In this document: piece after piece, positions 26,772-34,507 of the stretch
Position numbering within the stretch: position 1 is the stretch's first letter
How the letters are laid out: each line of letters opens with the position of its first letter
From: JACRLV01 sp045863555
GTDB lineage: Bacteria; Planctomycetota; Phycisphaerae; UBA1845; Fen-1342
NCBI GenBank assembly: GCA_045863555.1
Contig: BTUU01000004.1
Location: forward strand, 248,001-312,000
Direction of reading: 5' to 3'
DNA: 64,000 bases
The notes under the pieces: model-generated
What the model was told of the DNA's origin: nothing
The model's input: only the letters and a program-made list of their open reading frames with translations
The model's database searches: none
Translations under genes and position numbers: made by a program

Positions 26772-27985
26772 ACACTCCGGGAAAGCGACGCGGGCAATCC
26801 GCCAAAGCTCGACCGGCTCCAGCGATCAACGCGGCCGCCGGCCAACTTCCGATCGCCGGACTCTCAAGGTTCCGTACGCGGCTGCTACGCTGGTATCGCG
26901 CCAATCACCGATCGCTCCCGTGGCGATCCTCGCGCGACCCGTACCGCATCTGGCTCTCCGAGATCATGCTCCAGCAGACGCGCGTCGAAACCGTGCTGCC
27001 CTATTACGCGCGCTTCCTCGATCGATTCCCGACGGTCGCCGATCTCGCCTCCGCGCCGCTCGACGACGTCCTGCGCCTCTGGGCCGGGCTGGGCTACTAC
27101 TCGCGCGCCCGCAATCTTCACGCGGCCGCGCGGCAGGTCGTGCGCGACCATGCCGGCCGCTTTCCCACGGACCACGAGGCGCTCGGCGCTCTGCCCGGCG
27201 TCGGCCGGTATACCGCCGCCGCCGTCGCCAGTATCGCCGCCGGAGAACCGATCGCAGTCGTCGATGGAAACGTGAAACGCGTGATCGCCCGCCTCCGCGC
27301 ACTCGTCGACTCGATCGACACGCCCGCGGTCGTCGAGCGCATCTGGTCGATCGCGCAGGCGATGATGGATCCGCGCTCGCCCGGCGACTTCAACCAGGCC
27401 ATGATGGAACTCGGCGCAACGATCTGCGTGCCGCGCAACCCGGCCTGCGCCGACTGTCCCGTAAACCGCGATTGCCTTGCCGCCCGCGACGGATTGCAGG
27501 ATTCGCTGCCCGTGCGGCGAAGGAAGAAGTCCTCACCCATCGTTCATGCGGTGGCCCTCGCGATTGTCGACCGCCGGCGCATTCTGCTGGAGAAACGCGC
27601 CGACTCCGGCCTTTTGGCGGGTTTGTGGGGACTGCCCCAACTTCCGGTCGACGCCGACGTCGAACCGGACAGCGCCGCCCGCCAGATCGCCGCCTCCCGG
27701 TTCGACAACCGGCTCCAGATCACTGGTCCGATCGGCCGCGTCGAGCACGTGTTCACGCACCGCACGCTTCGACTTCAGATCGTCGGCGCCCGTGCATCGT
27801 CTCGGTTCTCCCCCGCGAATACGCAGGCCTGGGGTCGCCTCGACGGCGCGGATGGTCTCGCGAGGTCCACGCTTGACGAGAAGTGCCTCGCCGTTGTTCG
27901 CGGCGACAGCCGTGGGCAGAAGCCCTCCGCCCGGACCGCATCGCGGCCCCAATCGCCGTTTGGAATCGAACTCCCGCCGCCCTAA
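26768..27985 (+). CDS. mutY: A/G-specific adenine DNA glycosylase
   Basis: The 405-residue repair enzyme removes adenine mispaired with 8-oxoguanine. Residues about 1-40 are a basic lead. The catalytic domain has Glu in WLSEIMLQQTRVETVLPYY, the helix-hairpin-helix ALPGVGRYTAAAVASIAAGE, and the catalytic Asp in VVDGNVKRVIARLRAL. The [4Fe-4S] loop is complete: CVPRNPACADCPVNRDC (C-x6-C-x2-C-x5-C). A C-terminal NUDIX-like recognition domain (VALAIVDRRRILLEKRADSGLL) follows. Its start overlaps the murD stop, so translation is coupled. The C-terminus has an extra basic, Pro-rich tail. Confidence 0.95.
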   Translation: MNTPGKRRGQSAKARPAPAINAAAGQLPIAGLSRFRTRLLRWYRANHRSLPWRSSRDPYRIWLSEIMLQQTRVETVLPYYARFLDRFPTVADLASAPLDDVLRLWAGLGYYSRARNLHAAARQVVRDHAGRFPTDHEALGALPGVGRYTAAAVASIAAGEPIAVVDGNVKRVIARLRALVDSIDTPAVVERIWSIAQAMMDPRSPGDFNQAMMELGATICVPRNPACADCPVNRDCLAARDGLQDSLPVRRRKKSSPIVHAVALAIVDRRRILLEKRADSGLLAGLWGLPQLPVDADVEPDSAARQIAASRFDNRLQITGPIGRVEHVFTHRTLRLQIVGARASSRFSPANTQAWGRLDGADGLARSTLDEKCLAVVRGDSRGQKPSARTASRPQSPFGIELPPP

Positions 27986-28063
27986 GATGAAATGGAACGC
28001 CGCGGCCGGGGGGCGGTCGAACGGCGCGTTCAGCGCAAGGCTCGATCGAGTCGGGAGGCGGAG

Positions 28064-30976
28064 ATGCCGCTGCATTCCTCGATGGTTTTTCCGATTATCG
28101 CCACTTTGTCCGCACTCGCCGGAACCGCCGCCGTCGCTCAGCCGTTGCCGATCACCGCTTCCGTCGACATGCCGCAATTCTCGGACGTCGTTTCGCAGTC
28201 CGAGTTGCTCCTGCCCGTGACGATCGCCGACCGGACGCGCCTCCTCGATCTGCGCCGGATGGAAGTCTTCGCACGAACCGCCCGCCTCGTCACGGTGACC
28301 GAAACCGGTCAGCGCGAAATGGCCGCCCCCCGCGTCGCGACATTCTCCGGCAGCATCGCCGATGAACCCGGCTCGACCGCCTTCCTCTCCATCTCTCCCG
28401 ACGCCGTCTACGGCTTTATCGGCGGCGCGGATGGCACGCACATCATCTCCACCGGCCCGGCCAGCGAACGCCTGCCCGCGATGATCGCGAACCTCGCCGC
28501 CCTGCCGCTCGACGGCGAACCGTTCCACTGCGCCGTCGACGCCTCGATGATCATCGATGCCCCCGCGCCGCCCGGACCGCAGCCGCGTGACACGCCCCCC
28601 TGTCGCACCGCGCTCCTGGCCGTCGAAACCGACGCCGAATTCACGGCGTCGCTCTTCCAGGGCAACGCCGAAGCCGCGGCGGCGTATGTCGCGACGCTCG
28701 TCGGCTCTGTCTCGGCGATCTATACCCGCGACCTGAATGTCCGCATTCAAGTCAGCTATCTCCGCCTCTGGGAAACTCCCGCCGACCCCTGGACCGGCGC
28801 CGACATGAACGCGCAGCTCGGCGAATTCCAGGCCTACTGGAACGCCAACATGACCGGCGTGCAGCGCAACCTCGCCCATTACATGAGCGGGCGCGGCCTC
28901 GGCGGCGGCCTGGCGTGGGTCGGCGTCATGTGCCATCCAACCTACGGATACGCGCTGTCGTCGCTCAACGGCTACTTCCCGCATCCGATCGTCATGAACC
29001 ACGGCGCAAACTGGGATCTGATGGTCACCGCGCACGAGCTCGGCCACAACTTCGGCGCGCCGCATACCCACGACATGACGCCACAGGTCGACAACTGCGC
29101 CAACGGCGACTGCTCCGTCGCGCCCAACGGCACCATCATGAGCTACTGCCACTTCTGTCCCAACGGCCTCGGCGACGTGCGCATGGAGTTTCACCCCCGC
29201 AGCATCAACGAAACCATGCTGCCACATCTGAACGCCGCCTGCTCGCTCACCGGAGCGCCGTTCGACGGTACGTCCCTCTGGTTCGACGGCGTCAACGACT
29301 ACGCCGGCGTCCCCGCGTTCGGCGATTCGCTTCCGCGCAATGAAGTGACCGTCGAGTTCTGGATCTACCCGGACGATACCGCCACACGCTCTGCGTTCGG
29401 CCTGAATCCCGACTCGGCGATCAACCGCTTTCAGGCCCACGTCCCCTGGAGCGACGGCCGGGTCTACTGGGATCTCGGCAACATCAACCTCGGCGGCCGG
29501 CTCGCCTACACACCGCCGGTCTCGCTCGCCGGCCGCTGGCATCACTTCGCCTTCGTTGCGAGTCAATCCGGGAACTACATGCGGATCTACCGGAACGGCG
29601 TGCTCGAGGCGCAGAAGACCGGCATGCGGGCGTTCATCGGCGGGAATTTCGAGTTCCGGCTCGGCGCACTCGGCCCCGGCACCTTCTTCCGCGGCCGACT
29701 CGACGAGTTCCGCATCTGGAACGTCGCCCGCACCGAATCGCAAATCGCAGGGAGCTTCGACCAGGTCATCAGTGCTCCGCAGCCGGGTCTTCTGTACGCC
29801 TGGAACTTCGAGGAAGCCGGCGGCGCCACCGCGACCGACTCCGCGTCCGGCCGGGTGCTCACGCTCAACGGCCCGAGCTGGTCGGCCACCGACGACTGCC
29901 TCAACGACCTCGGCCAGTGCCTCTTCTTCGACGGCACCTGCCTCGTTACGACCCGCGCTGCCTGCGGCCCCTTCGGCGGCAGCTACCAGGGCGACGGGCT
30001 CACGTGCGACGGCGGGCCCTACCCGCAGCCGGGAGCGTGCTGTCTTCCGAGCAGTGACGGCCTGTGCGCGTTGCTCTTTGAAAACGACTGTCTCGCAGCC
30101 GGCGGGTCGTTTGCGGGCGAGGGCACGTCGTGTGACGCCGTCGGGCCGATCGAGGGTGCGGCGCTGGAATTCGATGGCGTCAATGACCGGGTGCGCCTCG
30201 GCAATCCGCCGTCGATGAACTTCGCCGGCGCGATCACGATCGAAGCGTGGATACGGCCCGATTCGACAAGCGGGACACGGAACATCCTCGTCCACGGCGT
30301 CACGAGTGTCCCGCCGCGCGAGACGGGATTGCGGATTAATGGCAACGCGTACCAGGTGTACAGCTTCGACGGGACGACGCGCGGCGCGGCCGCGCCGGTC
30401 GAGACGAGCGACATCGGGCGCTGGGTGCACCTCGCGGGGACGTACGACGGCGCGACGTGGCGGCTCTATCGCAACGGCGTGCTCGCGGCCGAGAGCGCGA
30501 GCGCGGGCGGCGCACTGACAACCAGCGCCGAGTGGGGGCTCGGATCGCGGCCGACGACGGCCGATCGCGTTTTTGACGGGCAGATCGATGACGTGCGGCT
30601 GTGGAATGTCGCGCGGAGCGGCGCGGAGATTGCGGCGAACCTCGGTCAAGCGCTGACCGGCGGCGAGCCGGGACTGGTCGGGTACTGGCGGCTCGACGAA
30701 GGCTCGGGCACGGTCGCGAGCGACTCCACGGCCAATGGAAACAACGGCACGCTCGTAAACGGGCCGGTTTGGCACGCGCTGGCGGGCTGTCCGGTTGGCG
30801 GGTGCACGGGCGACCTCAACGGCGACGGCAGCGTGTCGCTGGCGGATCTGTCGGCGCTGCTCGCGCACTTCGGCGATGGCTCGGCGACGGCGGCGGAGGG
30901 CGATCTGGACGGCGACGCGGACATCGACCTGTCGGATCTGGCGACGATGCTCGCGAACTTCGGGCGCGAGTGCTGA
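28064..30976 (+). CDS. Secreted M12-type metalloprotease with two LamG domains and dockerin-like tail
   Basis: The protein has about 970 residues. Signal peptide: SSMVFPIIATLSALAGTAAVAQ (split). The zinc site near residue 323 is HELGHNFGAPHTHD (HExxHxxGxxH) and the Met-turn is TIMSYCH, as in reprolysin-like peptidases. A LamG/concanavalin fold follows (about 404-585), then two Cys-rich modules (about 615-695; GACCLPSSDGLCALLFENDC pattern), a second LamG (about 695-905), and a dockerin-like EF-hand pair (GDLNGDGSVSLADLSALLAHFG and GDLDGDADIDLSDLATMLANFG, separate repeats) ending FGREC. The start at 28064 has GGGAGG 9 nt upstream; upstream in-frame ATG 27992 is less likely. Confidence 0.9.
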   Translation: MPLHSSMVFPIIATLSALAGTAAVAQPLPITASVDMPQFSDVVSQSELLLPVTIADRTRLLDLRRMEVFARTARLVTVTETGQREMAAPRVATFSGSIADEPGSTAFLSISPDAVYGFIGGADGTHIISTGPASERLPAMIANLAALPLDGEPFHCAVDASMIIDAPAPPGPQPRDTPPCRTALLAVETDAEFTASLFQGNAEAAAAYVATLVGSVSAIYTRDLNVRIQVSYLRLWETPADPWTGADMNAQLGEFQAYWNANMTGVQRNLAHYMSGRGLGGGLAWVGVMCHPTYGYALSSLNGYFPHPIVMNHGANWDLMVTAHELGHNFGAPHTHDMTPQVDNCANGDCSVAPNGTIMSYCHFCPNGLGDVRMEFHPRSINETMLPHLNAACSLTGAPFDGTSLWFDGVNDYAGVPAFGDSLPRNEVTVEFWIYPDDTATRSAFGLNPDSAINRFQAHVPWSDGRVYWDLGNINLGGRLAYTPPVSLAGRWHHFAFVASQSGNYMRIYRNGVLEAQKTGMRAFIGGNFEFRLGALGPGTFFRGRLDEFRIWNVARTESQIAGSFDQVISAPQPGLLYAWNFEEAGGATATDSASGRVLTLNGPSWSATDDCLNDLGQCLFFDGTCLVTTRAACGPFGGSYQGDGLTCDGGPYPQPGACCLPSSDGLCALLFENDCLAAGGSFAGEGTSCDAVGPIEGAALEFDGVNDRVRLGNPPSMNFAGAITIEAWIRPDSTSGTRNILVHGVTSVPPRETGLRINGNAYQVYSFDGTTRGAAAPVETSDIGRWVHLAGTYDGATWRLYRNGVLAAESASAGGALTTSAEWGLGSRPTTADRVFDGQIDDVRLWNVARSGAEIAANLGQALTGGEPGLVGYWRLDEGSGTVASDSTANGNNGTLVNGPVWHALAGCPVGGCTGDLNGDGSVSLADLSALLAHFGDGSATAAEGDLDGDADIDLSDLATMLANFGREC

Positions 30977-31025
30977 CGACACGCGGGCGTCGGGGACGAC
31001 ATGGTTCGATGGCCCCTGACGTCAG

Positions 31026-31691
31026 TCAATCCCCCTCGACGAGACGGCCGACGAGGGTCGGCGTGATCTCGGTGAGCTTTCCGACGAGCGCGTCGCAGCC
31101 GGCGGATTCGAGCGCCTGGGCCGGGTGCGTGCCGATGAGGCCGATGCACTTGATGCCGGCCGCGCGGGCGGCCTGGATGCCGACGGGCGCGTCTTCGACG
31201 ACGACGCACGCCTTCGGGGGCAGGCCGAGGCGATCGGCGGCGAGGAGGAAGCAGTCGGGCGCGGGCTTGCCGTGCCTGACGTCGAAGCCCGTCACGACGG
31301 CGTCGAAGAGCGGCTCGAGGCGCGACTCGCGCAGAACGAGTTCGACATTTTCACGCGGGCCGGACGTGCCGATCGCGATCCTGATCCCGGCTTCGCGCAG
31401 GCTGGCGAGCGTTTCGCGGATGCCGATGGTCAGGGGCACCATGCCCGTGACGAGCTGGCGATAGGCGAGTTCCTTGGCGTCGTCGATCCGGCGGACTTCA
31501 TCGTCGGAGATGTCCGCACCCCAGATCTCGCGGACGATGTCGCGGCTGGGCCGACCGAAGTGCTTGAGGAAGTCGGCCTGTGAGACCTCGTAGCCGGCCT
31601 TCTTCGCCACGATCCGCCAACTGGCCGCGTGAGCCGGGCCGGACGCCACGATCACTCCATCCATATCGAAAATCACGCCGTGACTGCTCAT
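31026..31691 (-). CDS. HAD-superfamily phosphatase/phosphoglucomutase-like (PgmB/Gph type)
   Basis: The 221-residue protein has the HAD nucleophile motif GVIFDMDGVIVASGP at the N-terminus, an alpha-helical cap, motif II IRIAIGTSGPREN, motif III Lys in DVRHGKPAPDCFLLAADRLG, and motif IV VVVEDAPVGIQAARAAG. Subfamily I with this cap includes beta-phosphoglucomutase, phosphoglycolate phosphatase and sugar-phosphate phosphatases; the substrate cannot be assigned. It is convergent with the metalloprotease gene (49 nt apart). The region upstream of its start, 31692-32197, is gene-free. Confidence 0.88.
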   Translation of the reverse strand: MSSHGVIFDMDGVIVASGPAHAASWRIVAKKAGYEVSQADFLKHFGRPSRDIVREIWGADISDDEVRRIDDAKELAYRQLVTGMVPLTIGIRETLASLREAGIRIAIGTSGPRENVELVLRESRLEPLFDAVVTGFDVRHGKPAPDCFLLAADRLGLPPKACVVVEDAPVGIQAARAAGIKCIGLIGTHPAQALESAGCDALVGKLTEITPTLVGRLVEGD

Positions 31692-32197
31692 TCAGTTCCT
31701 CCGGGACGCAGGTGCGGCCGTGGATCATAGCGGGGTTCGTTCGGAAGTCGGGCAGCCCGGCCGAGGGCGGGGCCGCGCTTGCGTTCGCGCGGGGTTGACA
31801 GCGCCGACTGTGCGCCCGGTGCCCTGTCGACGCGAGCGGTTCGCGGTGCCGCACGCGAAGTCGGAGAGACCTGGGATCGCCACGGCGGCTGCGAACGCGA
31901 ATAACCTCCGCTCGGGTCGACATGCTTTCTGCGAACGTGGCCGCCGTGGCGAACCATGCCGACCCGACCGGCTGCATTCGTCCGGCGGAGCGGCCGTTTC
32001 GACGCGGATGTTTTCGGCAACGAGCGGTTTTCGCGCCGGTCGTGTCGTCATAGCACCCGAAATCGTCCTGATGCCACCCGCCGTCGTTCCGCGCGCTCGC
32101 CTCTTTCCGCACGCCGCGCCCGACGGGCCTCTCGCCTCACCCGGGTCGGACGTAGAATGTCCAGCGATGTGAGCGGTTCCCCGCGAGGAGTCTTCCC
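31692..32197. other. 506-nt gene-free region containing repeat element A
   Basis: No frame here carries recognisable coding sequence. The central 242 nt (31817-32058) are repeat element A. The left flank should hold the minus-strand promoter of the HAD gene. The right flank (32059-32197) leads to the beta-propeller-repeat gene, whose ribosome site GAGGAG lies 8 nt before its ATG. I see no tRNA or convincing terminator. Confidence 0.6.
31817..32058. mobile_element. MITE-like dispersed element, copy A (decayed ends)
   Basis: This sequence is alignable over its whole length with 63638-63877. Terminal inverted repeats read CGGTGCCCTGTCGACGCGA (left) and, in reverse complement from the right, GGGTGCTATGACGACACGA. 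Internal arms CCTCCGCTCGGGTCGACATG and GCCGACCCGACCGGCTGCAT occupy the same places as in copy B, so each half can fold into a hairpin. No transposase is encoded; it may be a non-autonomous element or a structured RNA-like repeat. Confidence 0.6.
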
Positions 32198-32539
32198 ATG
32201 GCAAAGCGGACAAACGTGATCTACGCCGGCACCGGCCGGTTCGTGCTCGCACTGGATGCGGAGACGGGTTCGGAGTTGTGGCGGACCAAGCTGCCCTCGT
32301 CGATGTCCAGCATCGTGAGCCTGATGCTCGACGGCCCGAGCCTGTACGTCGGCCACTCCGGGAGCATCTACCGCCTCAGCGCCCAGACCGGGGCGATCGA
32401 ATGGACGAACGGCCTGCCGCGCACGGGCTACAACCCGGTGATGATGGCCGCGGCGGGCGTCGTCTCGAGCATGGGCGCGGCGATCGCGGCGGCACAACTC
32501 GCGGCCACAGCGGCGGCCGCGGCGAGCAGCGCATCGTGA
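32198..32539 (+). CDS. Short PQQ-like beta-propeller-repeat protein
   Basis: The 113-residue protein contains two PQQ/quinoprotein-type repeats: VIYAGTGRFVLALDAETGSE then LWRTKL, and LYVGHSGSIYRLSAQTGAIE then WTNGL. It ends in an Ala-rich hydrophobic tail (GVVSSMGAAIAAAQLAATAA). A full propeller needs six to eight blades, so this is either an oligomerising fragment or a stand-alone family. There is no signal peptide. A strong ribosome site (GAGGAG, 8 nt spacing) suggests that it is really expressed. It lies between repeat element A and another small gene. Confidence 0.72.
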   Translation: MAKRTNVIYAGTGRFVLALDAETGSELWRTKLPSSMSSIVSLMLDGPSLYVGHSGSIYRLSAQTGAIEWTNGLPRTGYNPVMMAAAGVVSSMGAAIAAAQLAATAAAAASSAS

Positions 32540-32593
32540 CCCTGACACAGCGGGATTCGTAGCGTCACGGCTTGACCTCAGGATGGTGACATC

Positions 32594-33112
32594 ATGTCTG
32601 ATCCGGAGCCCGCCGAAACGCAGCGCGGCACCACCCGGCCGTGGTTTGGCCGCCGCAGCGCCCTCGCCCTGTCGTTCGCGGCGCTCGCGCTCGTCGGCGT
32701 CGTCTGGACGTCGGGCGGCGCGAGAACACGGTTGTTCTGCGATCGCTGCGCCGCGCTCCGCGACACGCGCCGCTTCACGATTCTCGGAATGAACTTCGGC
32801 ACCGAAACGACTCGCAGCACCGCCCTCTCGCTATGGATCGAAGCCGAGACCGGACCCTGCACGCACCACTGGACGCCCGGATACACCGACGGCCTCTGGA
32901 CCCGATCGTGTCACTACGGCAATCCGGCGGACTTTTACCTGGTCTGGGGAGATGACGAAGAACTGCTCGCAGCCCTGCGCCAACGACAGGCGGAAGACCC
33001 AACGTTCGTGACCCGGGTCGTCGAGTCATTGCCGCAGAACGATCCGGAATCGGCGGGATTTCTGCTATCAATGATGTTTGACAATGCCGGCACTCGGCTG
33101 GAGAGCCCGTAA
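32594..33112 (+). CDS. Membrane-anchored protein of unknown function
   Basis: The 172-residue protein has a polar N-terminus with WFGRR, one membrane helix (ALALSFAALALVGVVW, about residues 27-42), then an exported domain with a CxxC pair (LFCDRCAALRDTRRF) and further Cys/His residues (PCTHHWTPGYTDGLW, RSCHYG). The 'WTPG' and 'GNP' segments and the final helix give no family that I recognise. The CxxC plus CTHH arrangement suggests metal binding or a disulphide-stabilised domain. It lies 54 nt after the PQQ-repeat gene and is convergent with the gene at 33142. Confidence 0.68.
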   Translation: MSDPEPAETQRGTTRPWFGRRSALALSFAALALVGVVWTSGGARTRLFCDRCAALRDTRRFTILGMNFGTETTRSTALSLWIEAETGPCTHHWTPGYTDGLWTRSCHYGNPADFYLVWGDDEELLAALRQRQAEDPTFVTRVVESLPQNDPESAGFLLSMMFDNAGTRLESP

Positions 33113-33141
33113 ATGAGTTCGGCGCGACACCGTGCGCCGCG

Positions 33142-33552
33142 TTACGCACGCCGCTTCGGTGAGCAGACCAGCGGGATGGAGATCAAGACGCCGCCGGCCA
33201 GCGCGCCGCCGGCCCAGACGGTGAGAAACCTCCACTCGCCCACCCAGGTCAGTACAAATCCAAACATGCCGCCGCCCCAGATGACGATCGTCCCGAGCGC
33301 AAGCGCCGCGTACAGTGCGATCGCGAATGCCGAGCCGCGGGCCGCTTCGACGGGACGCAAAAGGCTGTAAAGGCTCGGATACCTGAGAAACGGAACGAGG
33401 CCGTGCAGCCAGTATCGCAATCGATCCTTCGGATCCCAGAACTCAGCGGCTGCATGCAGGGCAGCGACGAGCAACGCCCCGCCGATCGCCGGCGGAATCG
33501 CGCATGCGAACCAGGCTTTCATCGAGAAATCGAGGAGCAGAGGCTCAGGCAT
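33142..33552 (-). CDS. Small integral membrane protein
   Basis: The 136-residue protein has three membrane helices (about residues 14-32, 74-98 and 108-128: FACAIPPAIGGALLVAALHA, IALYAALALGTIVIWGGGMF, FLTVWAGGALAGGVLISIPL). A soluble loop of about 40 residues (DPKDRLRYWLHGLVPFLRYP) separates helices 1 and 2. It is unknown by family, but the amphipathic loop and small size resemble Yip1-like fragments. It is convergent with the previous gene and divergent from the zinc-ribbon protein at 33802, across a gap with two hairpins. Confidence 0.6.
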   Translation of the reverse strand: MPEPLLLDFSMKAWFACAIPPAIGGALLVAALHAAAEFWDPKDRLRYWLHGLVPFLRYPSLYSLLRPVEAARGSAFAIALYAALALGTIVIWGGGMFGFVLTWVGEWRFLTVWAGGALAGGVLISIPLVCSPKRRA

Positions 33553-33565
33553 CGGGGTATGCTAA

Positions 33566-33622
33566 CTGCCCGAGTGCCACTAGACACGGCCGCTACTCTG
33601 CGCGGTTCGGTGGCAAGGGCAG
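33566..33622. repeat. Inverted repeat CTGCCC-n-TGCCAC / GTGGCA-n-GGGCAG
   Basis: Arms at 33566-33580 and 33610-33622 pair as CTGCCC(gag)TGCCAC with GTGGCA(a)GGGCAG. Together with the hairpin at 33682-33705 it fills most of the divergent gap between two small membrane genes, suggesting a small repeat element. Confidence 0.45.
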
Positions 33623-33681
33623 GCCGGCCGTCTCAGCCTGGGCGCTCCCTGCGTGATGCCGTCGCCCCGCGCGAGCCGCAC

Positions 33682-33705
33682 GGGCAGGTTGAGTACAACC
33701 TGCCC
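33682..33705. repeat. Perfect 10-bp hairpin GGGCAGGTTG-AGTA-CAACCTGCCC
   Basis: A perfect stem with a tetraloop, followed by ATGCCACCC, echoes the TGCCAC arms about 70-100 nt upstream. There is no T-tract, so it is not an ordinary terminator. Confidence 0.5.
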
Positions 33706-33801
33706 ATGCCACCCAAAATCTGCCCCGAGCACCCGCCGAAGTCCGGCCTGGCTCCCCTTCAATCATGGTCGACACGGCCACCCGCTGTTATTATCAAGGA
33801 A

Positions 33802-34203
33802 ATGTCGCCAGTTCTATACCTTGTCTTCCCGTTCGCGCCCTTATGGATTCCTTTGATAGCAGTTGTCACCGGGCGCTTTCGCGTCGCGCGGGCCGCCACG
33901 ATCGGCGTGCTGATCGGGGGCCTGCCGGGATGGGTTTTTGGTTTGGCGTCCTGTACCTACGCAGCTAGAGGCACCTTCCCCGCGCCCTCGCCTGGGGTGC
34001 CGGGCCAAGAACTTTCGTGGGCCCTGCTCGGACTGAGCGCGTTCCAGTTTGGAGGCATCGGGGGCATCCTTGGAGGATTAATTGGGATCGCTGTCATTCG
34101 GGCGCGCGCCAAATGCGCTCTACAAGGTCGCTGCAGTCACTGCGGGTACGACCTCCGCGGTCTTCTGGAGCGCCGCTGTCCGGAGTGCGGGAAGAGTTTC
34201 TAG
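33802..34203 (+). CDS. Membrane protein with C-terminal zinc ribbon (CGYDLRG type)
   Basis: The 133-residue protein has an N-terminal hydrophobic half with three helices (LYLVFPFAPLWIPLIAVV, IGVLIGGLPGWVFGLAS, GIGGILGGLIGIAVI) and a C-terminal zinc ribbon CSHCGYDLRGLLERRCPECG with four Cys ligands. This 'CxxCGYDLRG ... RCPECG' ribbon is a recurring module of small planctomycete proteins. ATG 33802 is preferred, since the frame upstream looks non-coding. The ribosome site is poor (AAGGA directly before the ATG). The function is unknown. Confidence 0.62.
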   Translation: MSPVLYLVFPFAPLWIPLIAVVTGRFRVARAATIGVLIGGLPGWVFGLASCTYAARGTFPAPSPGVPGQELSWALLGLSAFQFGGIGGILGGLIGIAVIRARAKCALQGRCSHCGYDLRGLLERRCPECGKSF

Positions 34204-34421
34204 GTCAATTCCGCGCTCATGAGTCTGCCACGGCCACCGAAGCCGTTGGGCAACGCGCGCGGCGCACGCGGGATCGGCGAGCATCGAGACGACGACTCGT
34301 CTAGGATGCGGATCGCCTCCGCGACCAGTACTGGGTCGAACGGCCGGCCACATTCGGGGCAGCCGGGTGCCACTGTTCTGCGAACAGTGCGGCCGCCAGC
34401 TGGGGCCTCTTCGTCGTCCAA
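34200..34421 (-). pseudogene. Possible zinc-ribbon gene remnant
   Basis: A 73-codon minus-strand frame contains CPECGRPFDPVLVAEAIRIL, which looks like half of a zinc ribbon plus a helix, but the partner Cys pair is missing and no ribosome site is seen. On the plus strand the same area reads VPLFCEQCGRQLGPL, another half ribbon, without a stop before nuoM. Either could be the relic of a degraded gene. Confidence 0.25.
34371..34389. repeat. Palindrome CACTGTTC-tgc-GAACAGTG
   Basis: An 8-bp perfect stem with a 3-nt loop, preceded by GTGC. It could serve as a transcription end signal for the minus-strand nuo genes, but lacks a T-run. It overlaps the possible zinc-ribbon remnant. Confidence 0.45.
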
Positions 34422-34456
34422 TCACGGCTGACACAGCCTTGGCACGTGGCGCGCGG

Positions 34457-34494
34457 CACGTTTTCACGTTCTCACGTGATCACGTTTTCACGCC
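34457..34494. repeat. Imperfect (TTTTCACG)n tract, second copy
   Basis: Units GCACGTTTTCACG, TTCTCACG, TGATCACG and TTTTCACGCC are arranged in tandem just downstream of nuoM. The tract resembles that at 13490-13523 and ends with the same CACGCC. Confidence 0.55.
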
Positions 34495-34507
34495 TACCCT
34501 CCCCGCG

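Larger units (their letters stand above)
34204..34507. other. 304-nt region between zinc-ribbon gene and nuoM
   Basis: It holds the possible zinc-ribbon remnant, a palindrome CACTGTTC-tgc-GAACAGTG at 34371-34389, and the TTTTCACG tract at 34457-34494. nuoN, usually placed after nuoM, is absent. No clear terminator for the nuo operon is seen. Confidence 0.5.

Noticed and set aside
27533..30982. A 1149-codon minus-strand open frame opposite mutY and the metalloprotease
   Set aside because: Composition is the Arg/Gly/Val-rich pattern of an antisense shadow, while the plus strand has zinc-site, LamG and EF-hand motifs.
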